Source of the DNA: Thamnaconus septentrionalis | Lineage: Eukaryota > Chordata > Actinopteri > Tetraodontiformes > Monacanthidae | Length of the DNA: 64,000 bases | Reading direction: 5' to 3' | NCBI GenBank assembly: GCA_009823395.1 | Contig: CM020501.1 | Span: forward strand, 28,113,361 to 28,177,360 | Part shown: positions 50,227-62,700 of the stretch, in pieces | How positions within the stretch are numbered: the first letter of the stretch is position 1 | How the letters are laid out: every line of letters begins with the position of its first letter | Position numbers and translations under genes: made by a program | The notes under the pieces: generated by a model | What the model was told of the DNA's origin: nothing | Databases searched by the model: none | The model's input: only the letters and a program-made list of their open reading frames with translations

Positions 50227-50749
50227 GTCTAAGAAGCTAAGCTAACGACTCGCTGTCGCCGAATTCGAAATCGAGGCCCCGCCGACACAAACAGCATAAA
50301 TAATAAGAAAATCATTTTTCTTTCTTTTTTCTTTCGGACACCCTGATGACGTAATTTCACCTTTTTTTTTTGAAAAGACGTTCCCTGACATGATATTGTG
50401 TTGAAGAATTGAGTGTTTCTGCCGCTGCAGGGAAAGTAAAAGTTGGTGAAAGTTTGCTGAATCTACCTGTGTGACACTGGGATTCACTGCTTTCACTGTG
50501 CATTAAAGCATTAAAACCGAAACTCATGAAATAACTTCACGACAAATGACTCACGCTGCAGTTTTGACAAGATTTGGACCTCACATTTTTACACCACGTG
50601 CGGGTGTGCGTGTGTGTGTGTGTGTGTGTTTCTGATGCACAGTGCCAGGTTGTAAACAGTTTGGATGTTGGTTCTGCTCTATTTTGGATCTATTTGCATA
50701 TCAGGGAATCAGATTTACCAATATTATTATTATTTTATCACCTGGTGGT

Positions 50750-50791
<42 letters not shown>

Positions 50792-51939
50792 CAAACACAG
50801 GTGCACTGTGCAATGGCAGGTAGAGCCATTGCCGCTCGCAGCCGGCACGGCCAATCAAAACCTCCCATTTGTCGTGGAGCTGCAGCCGCAGGTGTGACGG
50901 CGTCGCTCCGAATGCAGTCTGCTGCTGGTGTGCACGCTGGGAATTGTGTTGAAGACCCTCCCACACACCCACACAAGGGAGTTCAGGGACCGCGGTGAGA
51001 GTCTCACACAGTTCAAAGTTTTTGGAGAAGGTTCAATAATTAATAATAAAGAATTTTATAGCAGATTCAAGTAAAAAATTAAGATCTGCTGATTTATGAA
51101 AAAAATATAAATCATCGTAAATATTATCAACGCTTGTGTCTATAAAATTTTAAGCTTTTCAAAACATCACAAGTCAAGTGATGTGCAATAATGACAATTA
51201 TTATTATTATAATTATTATTATTGAATTGATAATTATGATATTAAAAAATAATGATATTTAGGATAAAAAGAAAAAAAAGAAAAAAAATGCACATGTCAG
51301 AGTCAATGACAAAAATTCTCGTCACATTCCTTTGTCCATCATCACATCATAAACACACACTTTAAGGTTTTCGGCGATGCTCGGCGCAACACTTTCACAC
51401 GCTCACAACTGCGTGAGAGTTGCGGAGCGGAAAAGCGGTGGAAAATTAAAGCGGAAAAATGTGCGTTTTTTTAAAATGATTTCTTTAAAAAATGTTTTTT
51501 TTCTGAGGTTTCGCGGATGAGGAAAAACGCAGACTTTGCTACTTTTCTGCTCATCGTGTGTGTGTGTGTGTGTGGGGGTTGTATGTGTGTGTGTTCACCT
51601 CGGGAAAATACGCATCGCAAATTGGAGAAAACGACAAAACAGAAGGACAAATTGTCACTTACTGCCGCTGCGCGTGGGAAATTTTAAATTTTTTCTCAAA
51701 CTTAAAAACCTGCGACATAAAATCTTTTTAAAAAGAGTTTTGACAACAACCCCCCGCCCCCCACTTTTTGCAGCTGCAGGTTCCATCAGCGCCAGGAAAA
51801 GAAAAACCCCCCGGAGGTGTTTACGGCGGCTGAAGGAGTTCTGTCAGCGTTGCTTTAGCGGCGCGTGGCGTGTTTTTTTTTTTCTTCTTTTTTTCCACCC
51901 CCTTAACACCTCCTCTCCCGCCCCCCCGCCAGCCGTCCC
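45880..51939. other. Probable satb2 5' region or leader intron
   Basis: No supported coding exon. Contains GAA arrays, a (CA)n, a CpG-rich patch at 47280-47880, GC-rich stretch 48180-48720, and CT arrays. AT-rich DNA at 51000-51340 has no features. Confidence 0.5.
46095..46177 (+). repeat. (GAA)n tract upstream of satb2 coding exon 1
   Basis: Nearly pure GAA, with shorter GAA arrays at 45885-45925, 46245-46270 and 46361-46387. Purine/pyrimidine mirror repeats of this kind can form triplex DNA. Confidence 0.9.
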
Positions 51940-52420
51940 CACGAGCTCGCTCGCTACTCACTTTTCAGGAAGTCACCGCGGTCGCTGCCCAGTAAACTCC
52001 ATCCATTGGTGAAAAGCAGCGAATCCAGCCTGAGAGAGGATGAGCGTCCCTTGCCGTCTTGCCGTGTGTGTGTGTGCGTGTGTATGCGCGCGTCTGCCTT
52101 GGCGGGCGGGCGAGCGAGGGCCGGCGAGAGAGAGAACGAGGACGAGAGCAGAGTGGAGTGATGAGAGGGCAAGACCGCCGCCGCTGCTGCTGCTGCTCGC
52201 CGAGGAAGGAGCAGTCAAATGACACACGAGGGAGAGAGAGAGAGAGAGAGAGGGAGGCAGAAGAGGAGGAGGAGGAGGAGGGAGGGAGGGATGAGGGGAG
52301 GAGGGAGGAGAGAAGAGGAGGGAGGGGAGACTGACATGTGTTCAAAACACTTTGATGCGCGGCTGTCTGCGAGCGATCGTCGCCGCGCGTCCGCACGATG
52401 GAGCTTCAATTAGAGGGGGG
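51940..52420 (-). promoter_or_regulatory. CpG-rich island with candidate satb2 non-coding leader exon
   Basis: The segment is dense in CpG and CT/GA tracts, with (CTG)n and (GGA)n runs. On the minus strand the sequence up to 51962 ends in GAAAA|GTGAGT, a strong donor that could close a leader exon. This would splice to the acceptor at 45879. No TATA box is apparent, which suits a CpG promoter. It could instead belong to an unrelated transcript. Confidence 0.4.
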
Positions 52421-53395
52421 GAAAAAAAGTGGGGGTGGAGGGGAGGGGGAGGGAGGGTAATAAAAAGAGGCGGGGTTAATTAATTAGTTTGAGAGTGAGG
52501 ACGGGGGTGGTCTGGGACCCGAGCCGGGATGTCTACCGGCGGCGGCGGCAGGACTCACAACTCGCTGGTGTTCTGCCCCCTACTGGCGGGGGAAGGGTAA
52601 GCCTTACGCCGCCAGGCAGAGAACAAAGCTGCACCGGAGGGGGGTCACTGGCCCGCCTCGTGCGCGCATCCCGTCCTTCACCCCCTCATCTTTTTTTTTT
52701 TTTTTTTTGTGGGGGAGTGACACGTGTCGAGATCATTTGGAGGGAGAATAATCAGCGCTGCTGGCATTTAAAAGAGCCCTTATTTCCAGACACACTTTGT
52801 TTTTTTTAAACCTGGACTCCAGTGCAGCAGTAGAAAAGCGCAAATAATTCTCATTCAAAGAGGCCTTGTCAAAAAAGCTGATTTAGCCCTCTGTTTACAG
52901 CCTACTTGCATGGGTGTAGCTTATGTTAAAAAGTAACAAATTGCTGCACTGCAAATGTGTTTGGAATGCAGCACAAACAAGGTGGCATGAGAGGGCAGAG
53001 GCAGTAAAAGGTCTAAGAGTAAAAGGTGATTTTTAAGGGGTGTTTTTGGAAACCGTCAGATGTTTTTTTTGCACACTAGAAGGGCCTTTTACACCTCTGA
53101 CATTGTCATAATACTGTGGTAAAACACCTGATTCTTCCACTTACAACCCAGGCTAAAGGCACATTAATTGCACCGTCACTGTCACTGATTTTTGAGCAAC
53201 ACAGGAAATTTATTAAAAAAAAATTCAACTCACCTGCAAAATCTGTGAGTCCGTGCAACAGTAGAATGAAAGAGGAGATGCGTTATAACTGGATGCTGCC
53301 TGCGCACCGAGCACAAACAACCACAACTGTATAAAAACAGGATTTAGCTTGAAAACAGAGGAGTTGAGCAGAAGCACTCTGGAGTTGTTTTTTTT

Positions 53396-53430
<35 letters not shown>

Positions 53431-54444
53431 TCGCTAAGAGGCAGTCGCTGCATCTCGGTGCATTTTGTCGCTTAAAAACAATTAAAATGAAGGCAAACGG
53501 GAAATAAACAGGGGGAATCAAAAAGAATAAAACGCGCCACTGCAGATATTTGGGTTTTAATCGGGTTCTGGGACCATCGGCGAGGCTGACGTGGCTTTTT
53601 CGCAACTCGGCGGTTGAAATTTCAAAACAATTAATTTAATTCCCGTAATTCTGGGGCAGTGGGGGCGGGTGAATATACAAATTTTGGACTTTTCCGAGGC
53701 GGATAAATTACAAACTTCGGGTGGAGGAAGGCACAGACGATTGCCCGACAAAAATAAATAAATAAATAAATAAATAAATAAATGAATACATAAAGGACGC
53801 AAGACTCAAACGGCCCGGGCTCGGAAAAAAGTTCCGCCACGCTTGAGTGATGCACAACTTTAAAGAGAGAGAGCCGCTGCGGGAGCCGTCGCCTTCACGT
53901 AAATAAAAAGAGGCAACGTGAGCCGCGTTTTGTTTTGTTTTGTTTTTTCCAACTAAATGTCCAACCTGAACGCACAGTTTTACCTGCGTTCAGTGTCGTT
54001 TGTGGATTTTGAGTCTTTCTGCACGCAGCACGTCACCGCTGATATGGAGTTGCGTGTCGGCGTGTTCTCGCCCCTCGTCCCTCTGTGGGAACCAACACTA
54101 AACACGAAGTGACCTCGGTGGAGCTGCGAAAGCGAGAGGGGGAAAAAAGTGAATTCTCAGCGCTCTCGTCTCCTCTCGAGTCTCGTTTCACCTCACGAGA
54201 AACGACACAAAAGCTCCTTGTTTTCGGGAGTATCAGCTGAGCAACCTTCACTTTCATATTATATGTATTTATATTTTTTTCGTAAAAGATAAACATGTGT
54301 TCACTTTTAGAGTGTTTTTAATCCGTTGCAGCAGTCCATCACCTATAAGTGTGTGTCTAAATAGCAGGCTGCTGCTGGTCAGATTTAGTCACCTATTATT
54401 ACAAGTCGGCCTGTCTGCCTTCCTGTCGCTCCGTCTCTGTGGTT

Positions 54445-54542
<98 letters not shown>

Positions 54543-54629
54543 CGTGCATAGTGCCAGCACTTATCTGTCCTCCATAATCTTAAGTATCTTTGACAGCTCA
54601 CCACAAGTCACCTACCATAAGTGCGTATG

Positions 54630-54691
<62 letters not shown>

Positions 54692-56166
54692 AGGCGGTAA
54701 ATGTGCAACAACAACATTATCTTTTATAATTGAAATAAAAAAAGACTTTAGAAATTATTATTTTTTAAATTTTGCGTGATAAGCTGAGTTTATGTTATTT
54801 TTTTTTCTCTTTTCGTTGTTGTCGTTTTTGGGTGATTTTTTGGGGTGTGTGGATCATTTATAGATTTAAGTTCCTCCAAGCGGTTGCTAAATTGTTATTT
54901 TCATATACATCTTTTGAAAGGCGTATGAAATGAGGGGGATGTTAAAAATCAGTGGTTTATGAGGGTTATCAGCAACATAAACTGCTGATTGGAAAAGTGA
55001 TGAAGAGAAAAAAAACAAGCAGGCTGACGCTTCACATTTTTAATCATCCTAATAATGTTGTTAATGTTGATTAGTCTTACAACTTGTGTCTTACTACTCG
55101 GCTATTAGACGAATATGCAATTTCTTTTCTTGTTTTATTTTGTTTTTGTTTATTGTTGTTTTTAGTTCTGTTTTTATGAAACGCCCTCCTCAGCAAAGCG
55201 TCGATGACTGGAAGCTGTAATAAACCTGTTGGTATGATTTCATCGGGGAAATAATGCCCCCTTGTGGTAAAAATACGAACAGCGATGTATTAATGATCAC
55301 GTCAACTGCTTTTTCCCCTGTGAATTTGTGCAGTTTATTGCAACGAGGTGAATGGGTTTAGCGTCTTATTAATAAGCAAGCATTTTTTTTCAGAATTTGA
55401 TTCGTTCAAATTAGTATTATTATCATTATATTTACAAATTTAGTGAGTTTTTATGACAAATTCTGATTAAAATATTGCCCAATGAAAAATATGTTCAAAT
55501 TACAAGAAGGGGATTTAAAAATTTAAACACAATTGGGTTGATTTTCATTTTAAAACAGTATTGTGTTCCATATCTATAATTTTATTATTTGTAGTGGAGG
55601 TTTGGTTTCCTGTTACAGTGACCACATTTGACCCAACCTGGTAGCAACTTTAAAACGCTTGTTTCAATCATCACCGTGGCAATTTCACCCTCTAGTGGCA
55701 AAACCTTATCCCGATGCATCGCTGCAAAACGAAACTCATCTCGTTCTGTCTAACCACTCTGCTATGCTGAAAGACTAATATTGGAAGACGTGTTTAAACG
55801 TAAAGTTTGGGTTGCATTAATTATGTCCTTTTTAATGATTATTGAAGAAGGGTGGAGGGGTACACGGCAGTTATATGTTATACCAGCATCTCAATGTCTT
55901 GCCAAAGGGCAACAATTTCTTGATCGTGACCATCCATCGAAAACGTATAAACGTTTATAGCTCTTACTTACTTACTTACAACCTCGTCTTATTGCTTGAT
56001 TGGTTGTTCGCACATCCCGTGACACTTGCGAACCTTTGCCTAAAAGATCAAGCATACTGACACCCCCTATAGCTGTGTGTCTAAATAATTAAACCGTTTC
56101 TCTGACGCATTAACCAACAGTAACGAGTACACAACACCAAATAATACACATTAACACTTTACCAAC
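52421..56166. other. Gene-free spacer between satb2 and crygs
   Basis: CT array at 53399-53427, (AAAT)n at 53752-53783, the two large TG arrays, then unremarkable AT-rich DNA 54700-56100. No second exon for the orphan exon at 56167 could be seen. Confidence 0.5.
54449..54538 (+). repeat. (TG)45 microsatellite
   Basis: 90 nt, the longest perfect dinucleotide array in the window. A second array with a GA tail is at 54632-54693. Confidence 0.95.
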
Positions 56167-56307
56167 CTGTTCGTTCGACCGGACTCGGGGAATGAAAACT
56201 GACGTCCAATTATTTTTGCCGTCGGCTAATTTTCTTCTCTCTTTCCGCTGAATATGCAACCAGTCGCTGGTGGAAAACAAAAGCTTTCCTATTTTAAATT
56301 TAGACAT
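56167..56307 (-). CDS. Candidate first coding exon of an unidentified gene
   Basis: On the minus strand an ATG at 56307 with purine at -3 starts MSKFKIGKLLFSTSDWLHIQ, then RKERRKLADGKNNWTSVFIP and RVRSNEQ. This is 47 codons, ending exactly at a CAG|GTTGGT donor. Composition is protein-like and non-repetitive, unlike most short ORFs here. I do not recognise the protein and found no clear second exon to the left (54.7-56.1 kb). It may be a real small gene with short exons, a broken copy or a chance ORF. Confidence 0.35.
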
Positions 56308-57156
56308 TTTGCTTCGGCAACGTGGTGCGACGTTACTTCTTCGGAAACGTCCAGCTGAAACGAGTTGACAAGTGCGCGCCAATTTAGCGGAAGTTGCTTC
56401 CGCCTAGCTAGCTAGCAAGGTTAACACCGCCTTTAGCGATATTAACTCTCCAAAAGGCACAGAGGTTTTTTCGTTAAATCCACGCTAATATATTTGCCTG
56501 CTTTTTTCCAACGGGTGGTGTTGCTTTGCAATGACGAGCGTGGACACTTTGAGTTGCGTCATCATTTGGTGACAGTTTTTTAGAAGCAATGCAAAGGTTA
56601 ATTGCCGCCATCTAGTGGATTGGGGTGAAAAAGCCAAACCAGCTATTTCTTCAGCTCCCCTCCATACACACACATTTGATTGGTTGCATTTAGTGAACGT
56701 CTTAAATTACTCCCTTGCTACATCCAGGATAGAACTCCACTGAAACGTCTATATTCTCACCTTTGACAATCTGACAATATTTTACATATACCAAACAATG
56801 TTTTGGACAAGTGAGTGATATTGTGCCTCATTTTTTATCAATCATTGATACAGCTAGGCTACATCTAGGATTTTACTGGAGAAATGAGTTGCTAATAAAT
56901 AAACAAACAAATAAACAAATAAAAAATACAAAGTGATTTTATTCGTTAGTGCCGTATACTGTGTTTGTGACGACCTCCCAGCGTGTTTACAGTTTGCTGT
57001 AAAGAGTCGGTCGGGCTGGCTGGGGTCTTTGTGCAGCAAATCCCACGGCCTGCTTCTGGAAAATGTGACCTGCAACGAAACTACTGACACAAATTTTGGA
57101 TCTCGTTCTCATGACCAAGCAGTTGTCTCATTTGCAAAGGGTGGTTTAAAAGGGGG

Positions 57157-57164
57157 TATAAAAG
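57157..57164 (+). promoter_or_regulatory. crygs: TATA box of crygs
   Basis: TATAAAAG lies 85-92 nt upstream of the ATG, a usual spacing for gamma-crystallin promoters, which are short and TATA-driven. Confidence 0.75.
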
Positions 57165-57248
57165 AGAATCGCCGCACATTTGAGGTTGCAAAACATAACA
57201 CAGGCATTCAGGTGAGAGCTGACAGTGGAGCACACAGCAAGTTCCAGG

Positions 57249-57257
57249 ATGGGTCGG
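57249..57257 (+). CDS. crygs: crygs exon 1 (MGR)
   Basis: ATGGGTCGG followed by the donor GTGAGT. It codes three residues, as usual for this family. It is too short to be found by ORF length and was placed by the TATA box about 90 nt upstream and the phase of exon 2. Confidence 0.88.
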
Positions 57258-58412
57258 GTGAGTATCTTCTGAAATTACAGTAGTTTGGTGGAGTTTTTAT
57301 TTGGTACTTTTTAAGCCTCAAATATCTGGTGAACCACTTCTATAAAGAAAGTAAACCTGTGCACCTGTGCCAGATATATTATAAGTACGCTTTCTGAAAT
57401 TTTTGAAGTCATTTAAAATGTCTTCAGATCTGATTCATCTGTGCAAACTTTCATCCAGATCATCTTCTACGAGGACCGTGACTACAAGGGTCGCAGGTAT
57501 GAGTGTGACAGGGACTGCGCCGACTTCCACGCTTACCTGAGTCGCTGCAACTCTGCCTGGGTGGAGAGCGGCACCTGGGTGATCTACGAGAGACCCAACT
57601 ACAAGGGCCACCAGTACATCCTGACGCGAGGCGAGTACCCGGACTACCAGAGCTGGATCGGCCTCAACGACAGAGTCAGCTCCTGCAGGAACATCAACTT
57701 TGTAAGATTCCCCATAACACTCTTATGTATAAGTCAACTGTTGTCCCTCACCGAGACCTTATGTGAGTCGTCACATGAGTTTGTGATTAAATCACAGGAA
57801 GGAAAATTCAAATCTTGAAAAGTACTACATGGCCATTGTCAATTTTCCGGATGTTGAACAAAACAAGTTTTATGAAAATGACAAAATAAATTTCAAAACA
57901 TTTCTTTATTTTTTTTAATAACTTGGCTAGTTGTTCAGACACTTTTCTGCACCTCATATTCTGCAGGGACTCACACAGGGTCACTTTTGAGCATTCAAAA
58001 ACTGTTTGGAAATGGTTCTTGTCTCCACAGTTTCCCTAATTCTGATTAAACAGACTAATGACTCTTTTATGTTGTTAGCAACTCTGCATATTATTTTTTT
58101 TATTGTTTCCCCATTCCACTTCTGTTTGCCCCCCCTCAGGTCGCAGAGGAGCCCTACAAGATCCAGCTCTACGACAAAAGGGACTTTTCGGGTCAGGTGA
58201 TCGAAGCAACGGATGACTGCACTTCCGTTTTGGACAAGTTCCACTGGAGGGAGGTCCATTCTTCCAGGGTCCTGGGGGGCTGGTGGGTCTTCTACGAGCA
58301 TCCCAACTACAAGGGTCGCCAGTACCTGCTGGAGAAAGGCGATTACCGCAAGCCGACAGACTGGGGCGCCGTCTGCCCCGCCGTGCAGTCCTTTCGAAAG
58401 GTTACCGAGTAA
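57249..58412 (+). CDS. crygs: Gamma-S crystallin (3 exons, complete)
   Basis: A soluble structural protein of the eye lens that contributes to refractive index and transparency. Coding exons 57249-57257, 57459-57701 and 58140-58412 join in phase to 174 residues plus a stop. This is close to the 178 of mammalian gamma-S. Four Greek-key motifs appear as two domains: [17 protein letters not shown] to SSCRNINF, and [17 protein letters not shown] to [10 protein letters not shown]. The cysteine-rich CDRDCADFH, the string YLSRCNS and the ending [20 protein letters not shown] point to gamma-S rather than gamma-M or gamma-D. The 9-nt first exon coding MGR is typical of gamma crystallins. All sites are GT/AG. 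It has its own TATA box and poly(A) signal and is oriented away from satb2. Confidence 0.93.
57459..57701 (+). CDS. crygs: crygs exon 2 (N-terminal domain, Greek keys 1-2)
   Basis: 243 nt exactly, acceptor ATCCAG|A, donor TTT|GTAAGA. It encodes [81 protein letters not shown]. Confidence 0.95.
58140..58412 (+). CDS. crygs: crygs exon 3 (C-terminal domain, Greek keys 3-4)
   Basis: The acceptor CCCTCAG|G starts [20 protein letters not shown]. The exon continues through [20 protein letters not shown] and [18 protein letters not shown] to the TAA at 58410-58412. 273 nt including the stop. Confidence 0.95.
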   Translation, partial: VAEEPYKIQLYDKRDFSGQVIEATDDCTSVLDKFHWREVHSSRVLGGWWVFYEHPNYKGRQYLLEKGDYRKPTDWGAVCPAVQSFRKVTE

Positions 58413-58494
58413 GCCTGACTTGACCCGAGCTTCCTCTTTGACTCTTTCTGAGTGATGCATTCACAGTCCACAATGTGAAAACAGCTTGAGTCAC

Positions 58495-58500
58495 AATAAA
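58495..58500 (+). terminator. crygs: Poly(A) signal of crygs
   Basis: AATAAA 83 nt after the stop codon, followed within about 25 nt by a T/GT-rich stretch. This is consistent with a short crystallin 3' UTR. Confidence 0.75.
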
Positions 58501-59067
58501 GCTGAAAAATATTCCGACTTTGTCTGCTTCTTGGAGTCATAATCTTTGTTTTCAGATAAGAAGCATTAATAATAAATATATAAGCAAATATATCTGTCAT
58601 TATCATAGACTTTGAATGAGCATGCCAGCACTTAGCCAGGCCCTTTTTTCAGCTACCGTGTGGTGAACTTTCAATGGAAATAAAAAGTGGTAAATGATAT
58701 TCGCCGTGCTACAGAAATAAAATAAAATATTCTTTTCACCAAAGCAATAAAACAAGCGTCATCGTCCCCTCGTGGCACTAAAGTGCATACATGTATGTTA
58801 CGGTCATTTAATAGGATGTGAAGTAAATTACATGTATTTCACTCGCTGCAAACGCGGCTGCATCGTCTTCCACAAAAACCAAAGTGCAACTGTAAAACAG
58901 CCTCACTTTATTGTCAGATTCCCGTACAAGTGCTCGCGCTGAGGAGTAGAGAGGAGTTTAAAACGGACCTATTTACATGGGAGCTGGCATGCCAAACGCA
59001 GCGGGCGCATCGCTTGTCATGCAAGTAAGTTACATAGTCAGTGAGCGTGAGCATGCTGGCCGGCTGG

Positions 59068-59745
59068 CTACACGGACGACTGTCCCTCGTTGATGAAGCT
59101 CAGTTGGGCAGCGGCGGTGGCGGCGCCCTCGCCCAAATCCTGCGCCTCCAGGTCGAGCAGGGGGCCCCGGGGCTGCGTGGCCGCACCGGGGGGCGGGGAG
59201 AGGGGCTGGGAGAGGCAGTGGCGAGGCGTGCGGTGCTGGGGCTCCTGGTGGATCTGGCCCGCCGAGCGGGACAGGCTGTGGGGGCGGGGATGGGGCTGAG
59301 GCTGTGTCTGTGGCTCACTTCCTGTCCCCAACACGTCGACCAAAAGGGCAGCGGACGTGGGGTGGCTCGACGAGCAGGGGAAGGGGGAGGGCGGAAGGGG
59401 AGGAGCAACGGACACACAGTTGAGAGAGGAGGGGGCTGACCAGTGAGAGGACAGCGGAGGATTCGTTTCCCCTCCGGAGCCGCCGGAGGGGAAACGTTGC
59501 CGGTGCTCCACAGGCTCTGGGGTGCTGGCGCCGTGCTCCTGGTCGTCCGGGCAGTCGGTGGCTGCGTGCTGGGTGGCGTGGGGTGGGGCGGGCGAGCAGC
59601 TGAATGAGGACACGCTGGGGGGCGGAGTCACGGCGGCGCCGGGGACGAGCAAGGCTGAGGGGCCGTGGCAGAGGGGCCTGAGGAGGCGCGTCATCTCCTG
59701 CAGCTCCTGGCTGACAGCGGTCACCTGGCGCGAGAGCACACTCAT
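59068..59745 (-). CDS. Elk channel last coding exon
   Basis: Acceptor CTCCAG|A at 59745. It encodes MSVLSRQVTAVSQELQEMTR, then a low-complexity Pro/Ser/Gln/His tail of about 200 residues ending FINEGQSSV, with TAG at 59070-59068. Two long shadow ORFs overlap it because of GC richness. The frame given is the one continuing the helix from the previous exon. Confidence 0.75.
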   Translation of the reverse strand: MSVLSRQVTAVSQELQEMTRLLRPLCHGPSALLVPGAAVTPPPSVSSFSCSPAPPHATQHAATDCPDDQEHGASTPEPVEHRQRFPSGGSGGETNPPLSSHWSAPSSLNCVSVAPPLPPSPFPCSSSHPTSAALLVDVLGTGSEPQTQPQPHPRPHSLSRSAGQIHQEPQHRTPRHCLSQPLSPPPGAATQPRGPLLDLEAQDLGEGAATAAAQLSFINEGQSSV

Positions 59746-62700
59746 CTGGAGGGGAGAGGGAGGGCAGGAAGGCAGGCATGTGTTATTTTCATGATACATG
59801 AAAATAAAAGCTGGCTATGAATTCAAAAAGAACTCAAGAAGAGGAACAGACAGGAATTGACAAGGATTTAAAAGCAATTGCAGAGATACGTTTTCTCCAT
59901 CTATAAGAATTTAGATTCACCTAGGAGTCGTCGACCTTGACAATTTCCGGTCCCTTTTAAGTTCATTCCAGGCCGAGGCAGCAGCATATTTCATATTTCA
60001 TATTGCCCAGATTTGCTCTCACTTTCACAAACTGACATTTGTAAGCAACTATTTGACGGATTCAAGGACATCCGAGGAGAAATTCTGCGTACTGACAGCG
60101 ATGGGCAGTTTGCTTCAGCATGTAAAGTGGACACAGGACGTTTCATCTGGCATTTCACTATTATATTCCTGCATAACTCTGCGTGTGCATGTGCTTTGCA
60201 CACGTTTTTGATTACGCTAAAATGAGGAAAACATTCACGGAAAAATGGGTGAAATTGCAATTTTGGGCAAATTATTTAAAACAAGTTAGGTTGGGGTTTT
60301 TTTGACAGTGCAAATACAGGCTGTGTTTACAGCAGGGGTGCCAAACTTATTTTAGTTCACGGGCCAGTTAGAGGAAAAAATATTCACAATGGGCCGGACT
60401 GGTGAAATCATAGTATAACACCTTAAAAATAACAACAACTTTCTTTGTTTCACTCTGCATCAACTTTTCTCTTTTTTGACTGAGACATTTGGGCCAATAG
60501 GAGACGTAATAGGGTCGGTAGAAAGACAATGAGGATTTGGAGTGCCACTACTTGGGCTTTCTTCAGACACGGTATGAACAGCTTGTTTGCGTAGCAAAAA
60601 CGCGATTGCCAGTGGACACATTTAGAACGGCAGTTTCTTTCACTGAAAGATTGCAGCTCATTTTTATACTTTTAAATTGTCTGAGTGCACTAAAGGGGGA
60701 AAGCTTCTCAATTTTGTTACACATTGTATGATGACAATAAAAGGCATTCTGATTCAGGTTTACAGCATTACCTCATGTTGCAGCTTCGCGATAGCCTGCA
60801 CGGTGTCAGCCTCGTCGCGGGCACCTGCAGGGACATGTTAGCGTTAGCAACAAGCGTGACAGGGAGGGTGAGGGGGGCAAGTTTCAGTGTCATTTACCTG
60901 AGGCAGCTGAGTCGGGGCTTTGCAGGAAAATCCGAGCTGCGCCGGGTGAAAAATCAAACCTCTGAGCGCTCTGGCTCTCCGCCTCGATCCCGTCCACGAA
61001 CCTGGGAGATGGGGCGGGAGGAGAGGGGAGGTCAAGTGACGGCGAGACACGTGGACCCTCGGCGCAAGAGGGTCTTCCGAATCATCAGAGGTCAAAACGG
61101 CAGATCAAGAGCGGCAGCAGATGACGGGCGACGGCCACACGGGGGCAGCAGACTCAAGAGTTTGGCGCCAAACACCACCGCTGTGGCCGCTAGGCTGTTT
61201 GACTTGGAAAACGCAGTGTAAACACACTCCGGCGGCTACAAATGACTTTTCCTTGTTTGAGATTTGTGCATGAGGGTTGGCGAACCGCCTTCCCCACCCA
61301 CCCCCACCCACTCCTGGGGGTGGAAGGGCTTTGCATAATGCATGAAAACAAACCGGTTCAACCGTCGCACAGCCACTGATTCCGAGGCTCTTCTTCTGTG
61401 GTGCGGTTATGAGCTATCCGGGAAGAGTGGTGCAAGTGATACTTGTAACCCAAAACAGGAATTTGTGTTAAAAATTAAAAAAAGGCAAAACAAAACCTTG
61501 GAGAGCTTTATTCCTCCAAGTGAGCACATTTTTTTGACAGTATTTCTTTTTGCAAAATCGCTTTGGACACAATTTTTGAATGGAGGATTCATTGCGCCTC
61601 CGTTCCACTTATTCCTCCAGTCCTGTATCTTGCATTACCATCTATCTATCCACCCATCCATCCATTTTTCAATACCCCTTTCTTCCTGAGCTCAGGGTCG
61701 CGGGGGTCTGCTGGAGCCTCTTCCAACTGTCAGAGGGCGAAGGCAGGGTGACACCCAGGGCCACATATGCTGCGTTTCCATGACAGTTTTTCGCAAAATA
61801 AAAGCGATATTTATCAAATTTCAACAAAGTACAATTGCCATCTGTAGGTGTTTCCATTGAATGGTGCAAAGCACACAAGGCGTTATTCTCCTAAAATCTG
61901 CCCACTTTGAGGAGGATGGAGGTTCAAAACATTTTGCGATAAATCTGCATTTTGTTGTTGTTTGGTGTCAAGAATGGTTGTTAGATTTTTCTCTTTGATT
62001 GCTTGTAAAAAATATTCCATCTCCTCCTCCATCCAAACATAACACGCCAATTTCACATGAAGTGAACTGGTCACGTGACCCTGTACGTCACGTCCGCTGA
62101 CGTTTAAAGACTTTCATGACACTTTTGCGATACACCTCTCTACCGATATGTCTGAAAGACCACCTCATGAGAACGTCAAAACCTTTTAGCCATATTTAAG
62201 AGGTTTTTCGAAGTTTAAGTGTTTCCATTGCCAGCTTTTTATTGTGATATTCAGGTTTTGAGCAATTTTAGGGGGCAATGGAAACGCACCTATGAAGACA
62301 AACAACCGTTCACGCTCACATACACACCTACGGACAATTTAGAGTTTCCAATTGACCTCACATGCATGTTTTTGGACTGTGGGAGGAAGCCGGAGAACCC
62401 AGAGAGAACCCACGCAGACACAGGGAGAACATGCAAACGCCACACAGAAAGGTCCCAGGCACAGAATCGGACCCACAACCTGTCCTCTTCTAACCACTGC
62501 GCCACTGTGTCGCCCCATTAATATCTACTTAAAGAGAAATAATGACATACATGTTTTAAAATTCACACAAGAATCAAAAGACGGTAACGTACCGTGGGCT
62601 GAGGTCGGGCTGTGGCCCGGTGAAGCTCATCACCGGGATCTGCAGGCTGGTGGGCCGCACGTAGTCACCCGGGGAGCGCGGCGCCCTGGCGGGCAGCAGC

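Noticed and set aside
50574..50897. Polyglutamine protein on the plus strand
   Set aside because: The (CAG)13 lies in an ORF with no recognisable domain, no splice partners and another repeat-coded stretch. Probably a non-coding microsatellite.
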